From contig JBHELO010000076.1 of NCBI GenBank assembly GCA_046263055.1, positions 1-20,246 of the forward strand: a stretch of DNA of 20,246 nucleotides, read 5' to 3'. The notes beneath the pieces were generated by a model. The model was given only the letters and a program-made list of their open reading frames with translations. It was not told the DNA's origin and ran no database searches. Below, in pieces: positions 13,607-20,246 of this stretch. The translations under genes were made by a program, and so were the position numbers. This DNA is from DATAQC01 sp046263055. GTDB lineage: Bacteria; Actinomycetota; Acidimicrobiia; Acidimicrobiales; AC-14. Positions within the stretch are counted from its first letter, which is position 1. Each line of letters starts with the position of its first letter.

Positions 13607-15214
13607 TCACATGCTGTCGGGGGCGGCGACGCCCAGCAGGTCGAGGCCCACCGCCAGCCCCACCCGGGCCGCCTCCACCAGCCACAGGCGGGCCTGGGCC
13701 AGGGTGGGGCCGACGTCGGGACCGAGCACCTGGCAGTCGTGGTAGAAGCCGTGGAAGCGCCCGGCCAGGTCCCGCACCCAGAACGCCACCTTGTGGGGGG
13801 CCCGGTTGGCGGCGGCGTCGGCCACCACGTCGGGGAGGTCGGCCAGCGAACGGAGGACGTCGAGCTCCCGGGGGTGGGCGAGCAGCGACAGGTCGACGGT
13901 GGCGATGGGCAGGCGCCCGATGCCCCGCTCGGCCGCCACCCGTCCGATGGACGCGATGCGGGCGTGGGCGTACTGCACGTAGTAGACGGGGTTCTCCATG
14001 GACTGGCGGCGCACGGCCGCCAGGTCCACGGTGGTGGCCTGGTCGATGGACGACATGAGGCTCAACAGGCGGGTGGCGTCGGGGCCCAGGTCGTCGAGCA
14101 GCTCGGACAGGGGCACGAAGTTGCCGGTGCGCTTGGACATGCGCCCCTCGGTCAGGGAGATCATCTGTCCCAGGCGGATCTCCAGGCGTTCGGGGGCGAT
14201 GCCGAGGGCCCGGATGCCGGCTAGGAGGCTGGCCACCTGCCCGTGATGGTCGGCGCCGAAGACGTCGATGGCCCGGTCGAACCCCCGCACCACCAGCTTG
14301 TCGCGGTGGTAGGCCAGGTCTCCGGCGAGGTAGGTGAAGTCCCCGTTGGACTTCACCAGCACCCGGTCCCGGGTGTCGCCGAACTCGGTGCTGCGCAGCC
14401 AGGTGGCGCCCCCGGAGTCGTACACCACCCCCCGCTCGCCCAGCAGGGCGACGGTGTCGGCCACCGCCGCACTCTCCTCGATGGACGCCTGGCTGAACCA
14501 CTCGTCGAAATGGATCCGGATGCGCCCGAGGGTCGTGCGGATGTCGTCGAGGATGCGGGCCGCCGCCCACCGCCCGGCCGCCGCCACCTCGTCGGGGCCG
14601 TCGTAGGCACGGGCCAGGTCGGCCACGTAGGCCCCCTGGTAGCCGTGCTCGGGCACCTCGTCGCCCCGGCGGCGGGCCAGCACGCTGTCGCCCAGGGCCC
14701 GGATCTGGCCGCCCGTGTCGTTCACATAGTACTCGCGCCAGACGACCCACCCGCAGCGCTCGAGCACCCGGGCCAGGGAGTCGCCGTAGGCGCACCACCA
14801 GCCGTTGCCCACGTGGATGGGCCCGGTGGGGTTGGCGGAGACGAACTCCAGGTTGACCCGCTCCCCGCCGCCCAGGTCCGACCGGGCCCAGCCGTCGGTG
14901 CCGGCCGCTACCACGTCGGCCAGCACGTCGTGGAGCCAGCCGTCGTCGAGGCGGAAGTTCACGAACCCAGGCCCCGCCACCTCCACGCCGGTGACGTGGG
15001 GCGGCGGGTCCGCCAGCAGGTGGCCGGCGACGGCGGTGGCCAGCTCCCGGGGCTTGCGGCCGGCGGCCTTGGCCGAGGTCAGGGCGACGTTGGTGGACCA
15101 GTCCCCGTGGTCAGGACGGGCCGGCCGCTCCAAAGCCACCTGGTCGGGCACGGGGTCCACGCCCAGGGCCCCCAGCGTGGCCCGGACGGCGGAGGCAAGG
15201 GTGTCGCGGATCAT
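13607..15214 (-). CDS. argS: Arginine--tRNA ligase
   Basis: Class I aminoacyl-tRNA synthetase charging tRNA-Arg, 535 aa. The N-terminal additional domain covers residues about 1-90. The HIGH-equivalent is HVGN at 134-137 in EFVSANPTGPIHVGNGWW. The connective region follows, then GRMSKR (357-362) as the KMSKS equivalent. The C-terminal DALR anticodon-binding domain begins near QYAHARIASI, about residue 405. ATG 15214 lies 14 nt after the response-regulator stop, so transcription through RR-argS-lysA is likely. A tRNA-Arg(CCG) gene lies about 650 bp away on the other strand. Confidence 0.97.
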   Translation of the reverse strand: MIRDTLASAVRATLGALGVDPVPDQVALERPARPDHGDWSTNVALTSAKAAGRKPRELATAVAGHLLADPPPHVTGVEVAGPGFVNFRLDDGWLHDVLADVVAAGTDGWARSDLGGGERVNLEFVSANPTGPIHVGNGWWCAYGDSLARVLERCGWVVWREYYVNDTGGQIRALGDSVLARRRGDEVPEHGYQGAYVADLARAYDGPDEVAAAGRWAAARILDDIRTTLGRIRIHFDEWFSQASIEESAAVADTVALLGERGVVYDSGGATWLRSTEFGDTRDRVLVKSNGDFTYLAGDLAYHRDKLVVRGFDRAIDVFGADHHGQVASLLAGIRALGIAPERLEIRLGQMISLTEGRMSKRTGNFVPLSELLDDLGPDATRLLSLMSSIDQATTVDLAAVRRQSMENPVYYVQYAHARIASIGRVAAERGIGRLPIATVDLSLLAHPRELDVLRSLADLPDVVADAAANRAPHKVAFWVRDLAGRFHGFYHDCQVLGPDVGPTLAQARLWLVEAARVGLAVGLDLLGVAAPDSM

Positions 15215-15228
15215 CGGTCGGGGGCCCG

Positions 15229-15684
15229 CTAGGACCGTGGCGTGCCCGCCGGGCCCGGGGGGGCGTTCGGGCCGGGGCGAGCGGTGCCCGAGGCCCGCGC
15301 TGCTCCCCGCTCGATGGCAGCGGTGACCCGGTCCAGCAGTTCCAGGGGGTCGAACGGCTTGGTGACGTAGTCGTCGGCACCCAGGGCCAGGCCCCGTTCC
15401 ACCTCGGCCGTCTGGGCCTTGGCCGAGAGCAGCACCACGGGCAGGCCGGCGGTGGCGGGGTCGGCCTTGAGGCGGGCCAGGAGCTGGAGGCCGTCGAGGC
15501 GCGGCATCATGATGTCGGAGAGGACGACGTCGGGCTGGTCGGCGGTCGCCCGCTCCAGGCCCTCCTGGCCGTCGGCGGCGCTGACTACATCGAAGCCCTC
15601 GATCTCGAAGTTGATGCGCAGGAGTTCCAGGATCACCGGGTCGTCGTCCACCACCAGGACGCGGGTGCGCTGGGGAGGGGCCAC
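15229..15684 (-). CDS. Single-domain response regulator (CheY-like receiver)
   Basis: 151 aa with one REC domain and a Pro/Gly-rich tail of about 25 residues, and no output domain. The acidic pocket is D13-D15, the phosphoacceptor is D57 in VLSDIMMPRLDG, the switch residue is S87 (VVLLSAKA) and the conserved lysine is K109 (VTKPFDPLELL). It would relay phosphate or act by protein contact. No histidine kinase is in the window, so the partner is encoded elsewhere. The GTG at 15684 gives a complete first strand (RVLVVDDD). It lies 14 nt before argS, so it may be co-expressed with translation and lysine genes. Confidence 0.93.
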   Translation of the reverse strand: MAPPQRTRVLVVDDDPVILELLRINFEIEGFDVVSAADGQEGLERATADQPDVVLSDIMMPRLDGLQLLARLKADPATAGLPVVLLSAKAQTAEVERGLALGADDYVTKPFDPLELLDRVTAAIERGAARASGTARPGPNAPPGPAGTPRS

Positions 15685-15724
15685 GCGGCGAATGGTACCG
15701 GCGGGCCGGCAGCGTCCCCGGGGG

Positions 15725-15832
15725 TTACACCCACCAGTGCCCGGCGGCCAGGATGACGCCGGGCAGCAGCAGCGGGACGGGCACGAAGCCGGCGACGACC
15801 ACCAAGAGGGCCACCACCATTTCGGCGATCAC
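15725..15832 (-). CDS. Possible 35-aa membrane peptide
   Basis: GTG 15832 opens a 35-codon frame ending at TAA 15725. Almost all of it is hydrophobic (MVVALLVVVAGFVPVPLLL and so on), ending HWWV. It lies 40 nt upstream of the response regulator on the same strand and would be its operon leader. There is no convincing Shine-Dalgarno, and an internal ATG four codons on could be the start. The consistently membrane-like composition is the main support. Confidence 0.4.
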   Translation of the reverse strand: MIAEMVVALLVVVAGFVPVPLLLPGVILAAGHWWV

Positions 15833-15851
15833 CGGCGGGACGCTACCCGCC

Positions 15852-15857
15852 TACACT
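15852..15857 (+). promoter_or_regulatory. Probable -10 element of the tRNA-Arg gene
   Basis: TACACT matches TAnnnT and ends 11 nt before the mature tRNA 5' end, the spacing expected for a short tRNA precursor. The -35 region (about 15829-15834) is weak. Confidence 0.45.
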
Positions 15858-15868
15858 CGCTGGGGTCC

Positions 15869-15940
15869 GCCCTCGTAGCTCAGGGGATAGAGCACCGGCC
15901 TCCGGAGCCGGGTGCGTAGGTTCGAATCCTACCGAGGGCG
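15869..15940 (+). tRNA. tRNA-Arg (anticodon CCG)
   Basis: Full cloverleaf: acceptor stem GCCCTCG/CGAGGGC (15869-15875 with 15933-15939), D arm GCTC...GAGC, anticodon stem CCGGC/GCCGG around loop CTCCGGA (anticodon CCG, reading CGG), and T arm GTAGG-TTCGAAT-CCTAC. The discriminator is G15940. The 3' CCA is not encoded. It reads CGG, a frequent arginine codon in such GC-rich DNA. Confidence 0.97.
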
Positions 15941-15952
15941 CAGGCGGAAAAC

Positions 15953-15988
15953 AGGCCCTGACCAGCGCAAACATGCTGGTCAGGGCCT
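15953..15988 (+). terminator. Rho-independent terminator after tRNA-Arg
   Basis: A perfect 14-bp stem, AGGCCCTGACCAGC (15953-15966) with its complement (15975-15988), and an 8-nt loop, running into a short T run (15988-15990). It starts 12 nt after the tRNA 3' end. Confidence 0.9.
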
Positions 15989-16062
15989 TTCCCGGCGGAG
16001 ATGGGTTGGACGGTCCGCGACCGCCGTTCGGAGCCGCCACTCGAACCCTCCGCCTCAGTCTC

Positions 16063-16447
16063 TCAACCGCGTGCCCGAAGCGTCCTTCGCTGGTTCAGGT
16101 GATCGAGCACCGCCTGGACCGGTGCCGTCAACGGAAGCAGGATCGCCACACTAAGCGCGGCTGCAGCGGCGCCGGCCACCACATCGCTCGGGTAGTGAGC
16201 GCCGACTGCGACGCGCCCGGCGGCGACCACGGCGGCGACCACCAGGGCAAAGATTCCGAGGCGCCTCGACAGCAGGACCACGCCGATGGCCGTTTCCACC
16301 GCGATCGCAGTGTGGTCCGAGTAGAACGAGCTGTCGGTGTTGCGGCACACCAGCGCGTGCACCGATGCCAGGTCCGAGTAGGGCCGGCGCCGGGTAAAGA
16401 GGTGACCGACGACCTGGTTGGCGGCGGTCGTAGCGTCCCCGGATGGC
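16063..16447 (-). pseudogene. 5'-truncated PAP2-family phosphatase
   Basis: The remnant retains the PAP2 signature: HLFTRRRPY (motif 1, Lys/Arg...RP), SSFYSDHTA (motif 2, where SGH is usual) and GRVAVGAHYPSD (motif 3, R...HxxxD). Hydrophobic helices follow to the TGA at 16063. Upstream the frame has no usable start except a GTG (16362) lying after motif 1, and it meets a stop codon just beyond 16447. The N-terminal helices that every PAP2 membrane enzyme needs are absent. The break coincides with the start of the plus-strand family gene at 16443. The full-length ancestor would have been a membrane lipid or diphosphate phosphatase. Confidence 0.75.
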
Positions 16448-17925
16448 CGATGACTTCACCGCGGGTTGTGCGGACATGCTGGCGGGGACCTACGACTGTG
16501 TGGACCGGTTGGTGCTCAATGCCTACTTCCCTATGGGCCATGCTCCTGGCGGCTTCCGGGTGTGGTGGCGGCGGTTGCACGGCGGCAGCGACGAGGATCT
16601 CGACGACGCCCACCTGATGCGCCTCGCCGGGCGGTTCTCTCGACGGGTGCGGGCGTGGGCCAAGACCAAGGGCATCCCCGTCATCGACTGCGGGCGGGAC
16701 GTCCGCAAGCACCGCCTGGCCGAGGAGCACCTGGCCACCCACGAGGTCGGCGTCGGGGTGTTTCTCGTCCTGGTCGCCCGTGCCCCGGCGACGGTGTGGG
16801 AGGTGAAGCGCGCCAAGACGGGGGTGATCCTCAACCTGGCCAAGAAGAGGGCGTTCGTCAACTAGTCCTTCCACGTCATGGACCCCGACTGGGCCACGTG
16901 ACCATCAAGATGTCGGGGCACCCGCCGGTCGGGGCGCAGGTCGTCCTCAACGGCCACGAGCACGTGGCCTGTCGGGCGAAGGAGGCAGGGACAGGGTTCA
17001 CGAAGGAAGGCAACTGCTTCACCGCAATGGCAGATCCCGGTGGCCTGGCCCAGATAGCAGACACCTTGTCGACGGCGCGGCTGCAGGGCGACTGGGCCAG
17101 GTCGCCGACCGCTGGCTCTACTCCGCCTGCCTGTGCCTCGGCCTCGGCCTCGCCGAGCAGGAGGTCAGCGGCTTCCGCAACGAGTGCTCCGTCTACCAGG
17201 TCGAGTACAGCCGCAACCTGCTGTTCGAGGTGGGTGGCCAGATGGAGCGGGTGCTCGACGCGATGGTGGACCGGGCCCGCTCCCGCCTCGACATCCCCAC
17301 TTTGCGGAAGCTGTTCGGCGACGTCGTCGCCTGCCTGGGGGCCATGGTGGAGCGCTTCTGCACGGCTCTCGACTGCGTCAACACCGGCTTCATCCCCGAC
17401 GACACCCTCGACGAACTGCCCCTGCCGACGACCATCGGCACCAGCCGGATCGGGGGGATCGACCTGAACAAGCCCAGGGCCCGCTCAGCAGTGGCGGCCG
17501 CTCTGGCACTCTCGGCCGCACCCGAGGGGCTCACCGTCGGCGACCTGGCGGCCAGGGCCCGGGCCATGGCAGGCCTGGCCCGATGTGACTACACCGTTCG
17601 CCAGGCGGCCTACGACCTGCGCAAGCTCCGGGCCAAGAAGCTCCTCAGCAAGAACGGGCGGTCACGGCGCTACACCGTGCCGGCCGATGCAGCCCGGACC
17701 ATGGCGGCGCTGCTGGTCCTGCGCCAACACGTCGTCGGGCCGATCCTGGCCGGATGCCGCGTCCCCATGAGAGGCCGCCGACCGAACACCTGGACCACCG
17801 TCGACCAGCACTACGAGGCGATCCGGGGCGACATGGTCGCCCTCTTCGACGAGATCGGCCTTACCCGGGGAGCGCCTGTCGCGGCATGGACAACATCTTG
17901 TCGATCTTCGGCGCCAAGCGCTTAG
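16443..17925 (+). pseudogene. Broken member (A) of an unrecognised C-terminal winged-helix family
   Basis: The frame starts at ATG 16443 (MADDFTAGCADML) and hits TAG at 16863. The protein continues in two other frames: loss of one G near 16892 (after MDPDW), then a second shift between about 17072 and 17100 (before VADRWLYSACLC). Around 17316-17330 a segment of roughly 100 residues seems deleted compared with copy B. The C-terminus (TVRQAAYDLRKLRAKKLLSK, then RYTVPADAARTM) looks like a winged helix. Motifs shared with the gene at 18159 are VDR, GRDxxK, FLVLVARA/LVLVGKA, DxxWG, NGHE and GxGFxxxxN. Multiple lesions make it a pseudogene. Function unknown; not a recognised transposase. The true end may be near 17875, where similarity seems to stop. 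Confidence 0.75.
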
Positions 17926-18158
17926 CGAGCGACCTCAGACCGAGGGTGAGCGTGGCGGTCGATACAGAGTTGGTGGCGACGGGGGCGGTCTGAGCTCTCT
18001 CGCAGTTGAGGGCGGTGGAGGCGAAGGTGCACCTGGATGGACACCGGCGAAGCCTCCTCTGCACAGCCGGGCGGCGATGCAGACGCGGGGCGGTCCCCAA
18101 TAGCGTCCTCCCATCACAGACAGAGATCGACCGCGCCAACGGTCGGGAGGAGGCCGCC

Positions 18159-19785
18159 ATGGGGACCGTGGCCAGGCTACTGGCCGACAACGTCAGCTTC
18201 CGCTGCACCTCGGTGGACCGCATCGGCATCCGGGGCTACATCCCCGGGCTGCAGTACGAGGGTGGCGTGCTGCGCTTCTTGCTGGAGCGGGGCTATTACA
18301 TCCCGTCTCCGGCCGGGTTCACCCACAACCACGACCGGCTGGTGTCCGAGCTCGACGCCTTGGTGGCCGCCCACGACGTGCCCATGGTCCGCTTCGGACG
18401 TGACGAGTGCAAGGAGGACATCGCCCGCCCCTACCAGGACGCGGCCGCAGCCGCGGGGCGCAGTGGGCTGGTGCTGGTAGGCAAGGCCCAGGAGCGAACG
18501 TCGTCGTGGCGGGGGTTCATCGACAAGGCCCACCCCGGCCATCGCCGGGGCCACCCCCACTTCTCCTGGCGGCGCCAGTCCTCGGTCCCCGACCACTGGT
18601 ACTTGTACTTCTTCGACGGCGAGTGGGGACCGGCATTCCTCAAGCTATGCGGCTACGCCCCCTATCCCCTGTGGGCCTGCGCCAACGGCCACGAGTGGGC
18701 CAAGGTCCAGCTGGCCAAGGCTGGCGTGGGCTTCGAGGCCCTGGACAACGGCCTGCGCTCGGTCACCGACCCCGTCGCCGCCCATCGCATCTGCGCCCGC
18801 CTGGGCTCCGGCCATGTCCGCGACCTGCTGCGGCGGATGATGGCGGCCATGCCCGACCCCCTCACCGTCGAGGACCGTCGGGCGGGGTTCGACTGGCGGT
18901 TCTCCGTCGCCCAGCTCGAGGTCTCCGACACCGCCGTGTTCGATGCCCCTCGGCGGGCCCGGGCCTGGTTCGAGGCTGCCATCGGCGACCACCTCGATCT
19001 CGGCCGCCCTGAGCGGGTGTCGCTGGTTGTGAACCGCAAGGTGATCAACCGTGGCAAGCACAAGACACCTGGGCGCTTCGCCACCGAGGTGATCACCCGA
19101 GACGTCGCCCCCCCAGCTCCAGATCCACTACAAGTCCTCGAAGGCCAAGGCCTACCTGAAGGAAGGCAAGGCGCTGCGGGTGGAGACCACGATCAACAAC
19201 GCCAACGACTTCTCCCTGGCCAAGACGCTCAACGCCGACAACTGGCGGGCCCTGCGCAAGGTCGGCGCCGCCACCAACGCCCGCTTCCTGGCCGCCCTGG
19301 GTGAGGGCCAACCCGGCCTGCCCGACGCCGCCACCTTGGAGTCCGTGGTGCTGCCCACCACCCATGACGGCCAGCGCGCTCCGGGCCTGCGCTTCGGCGA
19401 GCCCCGGACCATGGCCCTCCTGGCGTCGGTCGCCGCCTTCGCCCACGTGATTGGGGGACTGACCAACAAGACGCTGCGCCAGCACATGGCCGTGCACTGG
19501 AACCCCGACTACAGCCAGGGCCAGGCCAGCTACGACTTGCGCCGTCTCCGGCTGAAGGGCTTCATCGAACGCCTCGAGCACACCAACACCTACCGGCTCA
19601 CGCCCCACGGCCGGCGCATGGCCACCTTCTTCACCAAGCTGGCCACCCGGGTGGTGGCCCCCGCCCTCACCGAGCTCAACGCCGTCCTCCGTCCTCCGAA
19701 GGCGACACCCCAGCCGCTCCGGGAAGCATGGCGGACCTATGAGCGCACCCTCGATGCCCTGGTCCGGAAACGTCTCGCCGCGTGA
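18159..19785 (+). pseudogene. Frameshifted member (B) of the same unrecognised family
   Basis: ATG 18159 has an excellent GGGAGGAGG 6 nt upstream. Residues 1-318 (MGTVARLLADNVSFRCTSVD to TRDVAPP) read in one frame. An extra C in the C7 run 19108-19114 shifts the frame, and the remainder (QIHYKSSKAKAYLKEGKALR to TGA 19785) follows in the next. Restoring one base gives about 541 aa with no other lesion. Visible motifs are GYIPGLQYEGG, VRFGRDECKEDIARPYQ, YFFDGEWGPAFLKLCGY, CANGHEWAK, VAQLEVSDTAVFD and VETTINNANDF. The C-terminal winged helix is YDLRRLRLKGFIERLEHTNT. Such proteins occur in many actinobacteria, as I recall, without assigned function. The single homopolymer lesion could be a sequencing error, phase variation or programmed slippage. 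Confidence 0.75.
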
Positions 19786-19903
19786 CCCGGCTCGGAGACT
19801 TGCCTCCAACGTCCAAGAGGGAAGGCTCTAGTCCGCGTAGGTGGGCTGGGCGGAAAGACCGGCGAAAGTCGGCGAGCACCGGACAGGGGCCGATGAGCGC
19901 CCA

Positions 19904-19928
19904 CGCGACCGTCAAAGATCGGGTCGCG
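19904..19928. other. 7-bp hairpin in the gap before the DUF222 gene
   Basis: CGCGACC (19904-19910) pairs perfectly with GGTCGCG (19922-19928) across an 11-nt loop. No T-tract follows. It may be a weak terminator for the upstream family gene; otherwise the 266-bp gap shows nothing recognisable until the LexA-like box. Confidence 0.3.
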
Positions 19929-20043
19929 GTGCCCGCTCCCCGGCCTGGGCCGGCCGCCTGAGGCGTCCTACCCCTGCCGGGGTTCGTGTCGAACCGTGCC
20001 AGGGTTGCCTCCCCATTTGCAGCTTTCCGCTTGATACCATTCA

Positions 20044-20059
20044 GCGAACACATGTACGA
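20044..20059 (+). promoter_or_regulatory. LexA/SOS-box-like palindrome over the DUF222 start codon
   Basis: GCGAACACATGTACGA matches the mycobacterial-type SOS box TCGAAC-N4-GTTCGA at 10 of 12 fixed positions. The proposed ATG (20052) lies inside it. Members of the related 13E12/DUF222 family in mycobacteria are known LexA-box genes. Confidence 0.45.
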
Positions 20060-20246
20060 TCGAAGCATGCTGGCGGAACTGAGGCGGGCGGTCGAAGGGT
20101 TGGATATCGGGGTCGACGGGGATGCCATCGCCGAGGTTTTGGCGTTGCGGTCGCTGCTCGACGCCCGGTTGGCTGGCGCAATCGGCGCCTTCGACCGGGC
20201 GAAGCTCTGGGACCTGGACGGGCACACGTCGATGGTGGCGTGGCTG
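20052..20246 (+). CDS. DUF222/13E12-type HNH endonuclease family protein (N-terminus only)
   Basis: The first 65 residues of a gene cut by the right window edge. The segment LAELRRAVEGLDI...AEVLALRSLLDARLAGAIGAF...LWDLDGHTSMVAWL matches the opening of DUF222 proteins, which usually carry a C-terminal HNH nuclease domain (not visible here). ATG 20052 (MYDRSM) is chosen; the in-frame ATG 20067 is an alternative. The families are multi-copy in actinobacteria and often lie in accessory DNA. Confidence 0.75.
   Translation, partial: MYDRSMLAELRRAVEGLDIGVDGDAIAEVLALRSLLDARLAGAIGAFDRAKLWDLDGHTSMVAWL

Noticed and set aside
17861..18229. 122-aa minus-strand ORF between the two family genes
   Set aside because: One stretch looks helical (LRSLAKRLAPKIDKM), but codon use is not GC3-biased, no start signal is seen and no family is recognised.
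15941..20246. Attachment-site repeat of the tRNA-Arg 3' end
   Set aside because: No second copy of the T-arm/acceptor sequence is visible in the window; short TCGAAC matches are not extended.
1..20246. CRISPR array for the TPR-CHAT/sigma module
   Set aside because: No regularly spaced direct repeats with unique spacers and no Cas-like gene are present.

Overview
The window is chromosomal DNA from a very GC-rich actinobacterium. Many starts are GTG, Rho carries the long Gly/Pro/Asp/Arg-rich insertion typical of the phylum, and DUF5317 and DUF222/HNH families are present. The gene content fits class Acidimicrobiia best; that placement is inference. I see no rRNA or CRISPR array.

Left part, minus strand (about 1-5430): hom, thrC, a phosphoglycerate-mutase-like gene (proposed homoserine kinase) and rho, read right to left; rho runs off the left edge. 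Further right on the same strand lie a response regulator, argS and lysA (12.3-15.7 kb). Together they reproduce the classic actinobacterial order argS-lysA-hom-thrC-thrB-rho. Two things differ: the thrB slot holds an alkaline-phosphatase-superfamily enzyme, and a block of about 6.8 kb (5.5-12.3 kb) separates lysA from hom.

That block is the most interesting part. On the minus strand it encodes an ECF-type sigma factor, a 155-aa unknown protein and an 882-residue TPR-CHAT (caspase-like) protease with the His/Cys dyad intact, all tightly packed. A Pro-rich protein with a possible LURP-one/scramblase-like domain follows. Divergently, on the plus strand, lie a 34-aa membrane peptide and an operon of a DUF5317 membrane protein plus a 263-aa protein resembling the sensor part of some diguanylate cyclases. 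Both plus-strand units are preceded by nearly the same promoter-like element (19 of 23 positions identical), suggesting co-regulation, perhaps by the adjacent sigma factor. The arrangement recalls the sigma/substrate/TPR-CHAT logic of type III-E CRISPR, here without CRISPR.

Right part (15.87-20.25 kb): tRNA-Arg(CCG) with a strong terminator marks the border to an accessory, decaying region. It holds a 5'-truncated PAP2 phosphatase, two divergent members of one unrecognised protein family (the first multiply broken, the second interrupted only by an extra C in a C7 run), and the start of a DUF222/HNH-type gene with a LexA-like box over its start codon.
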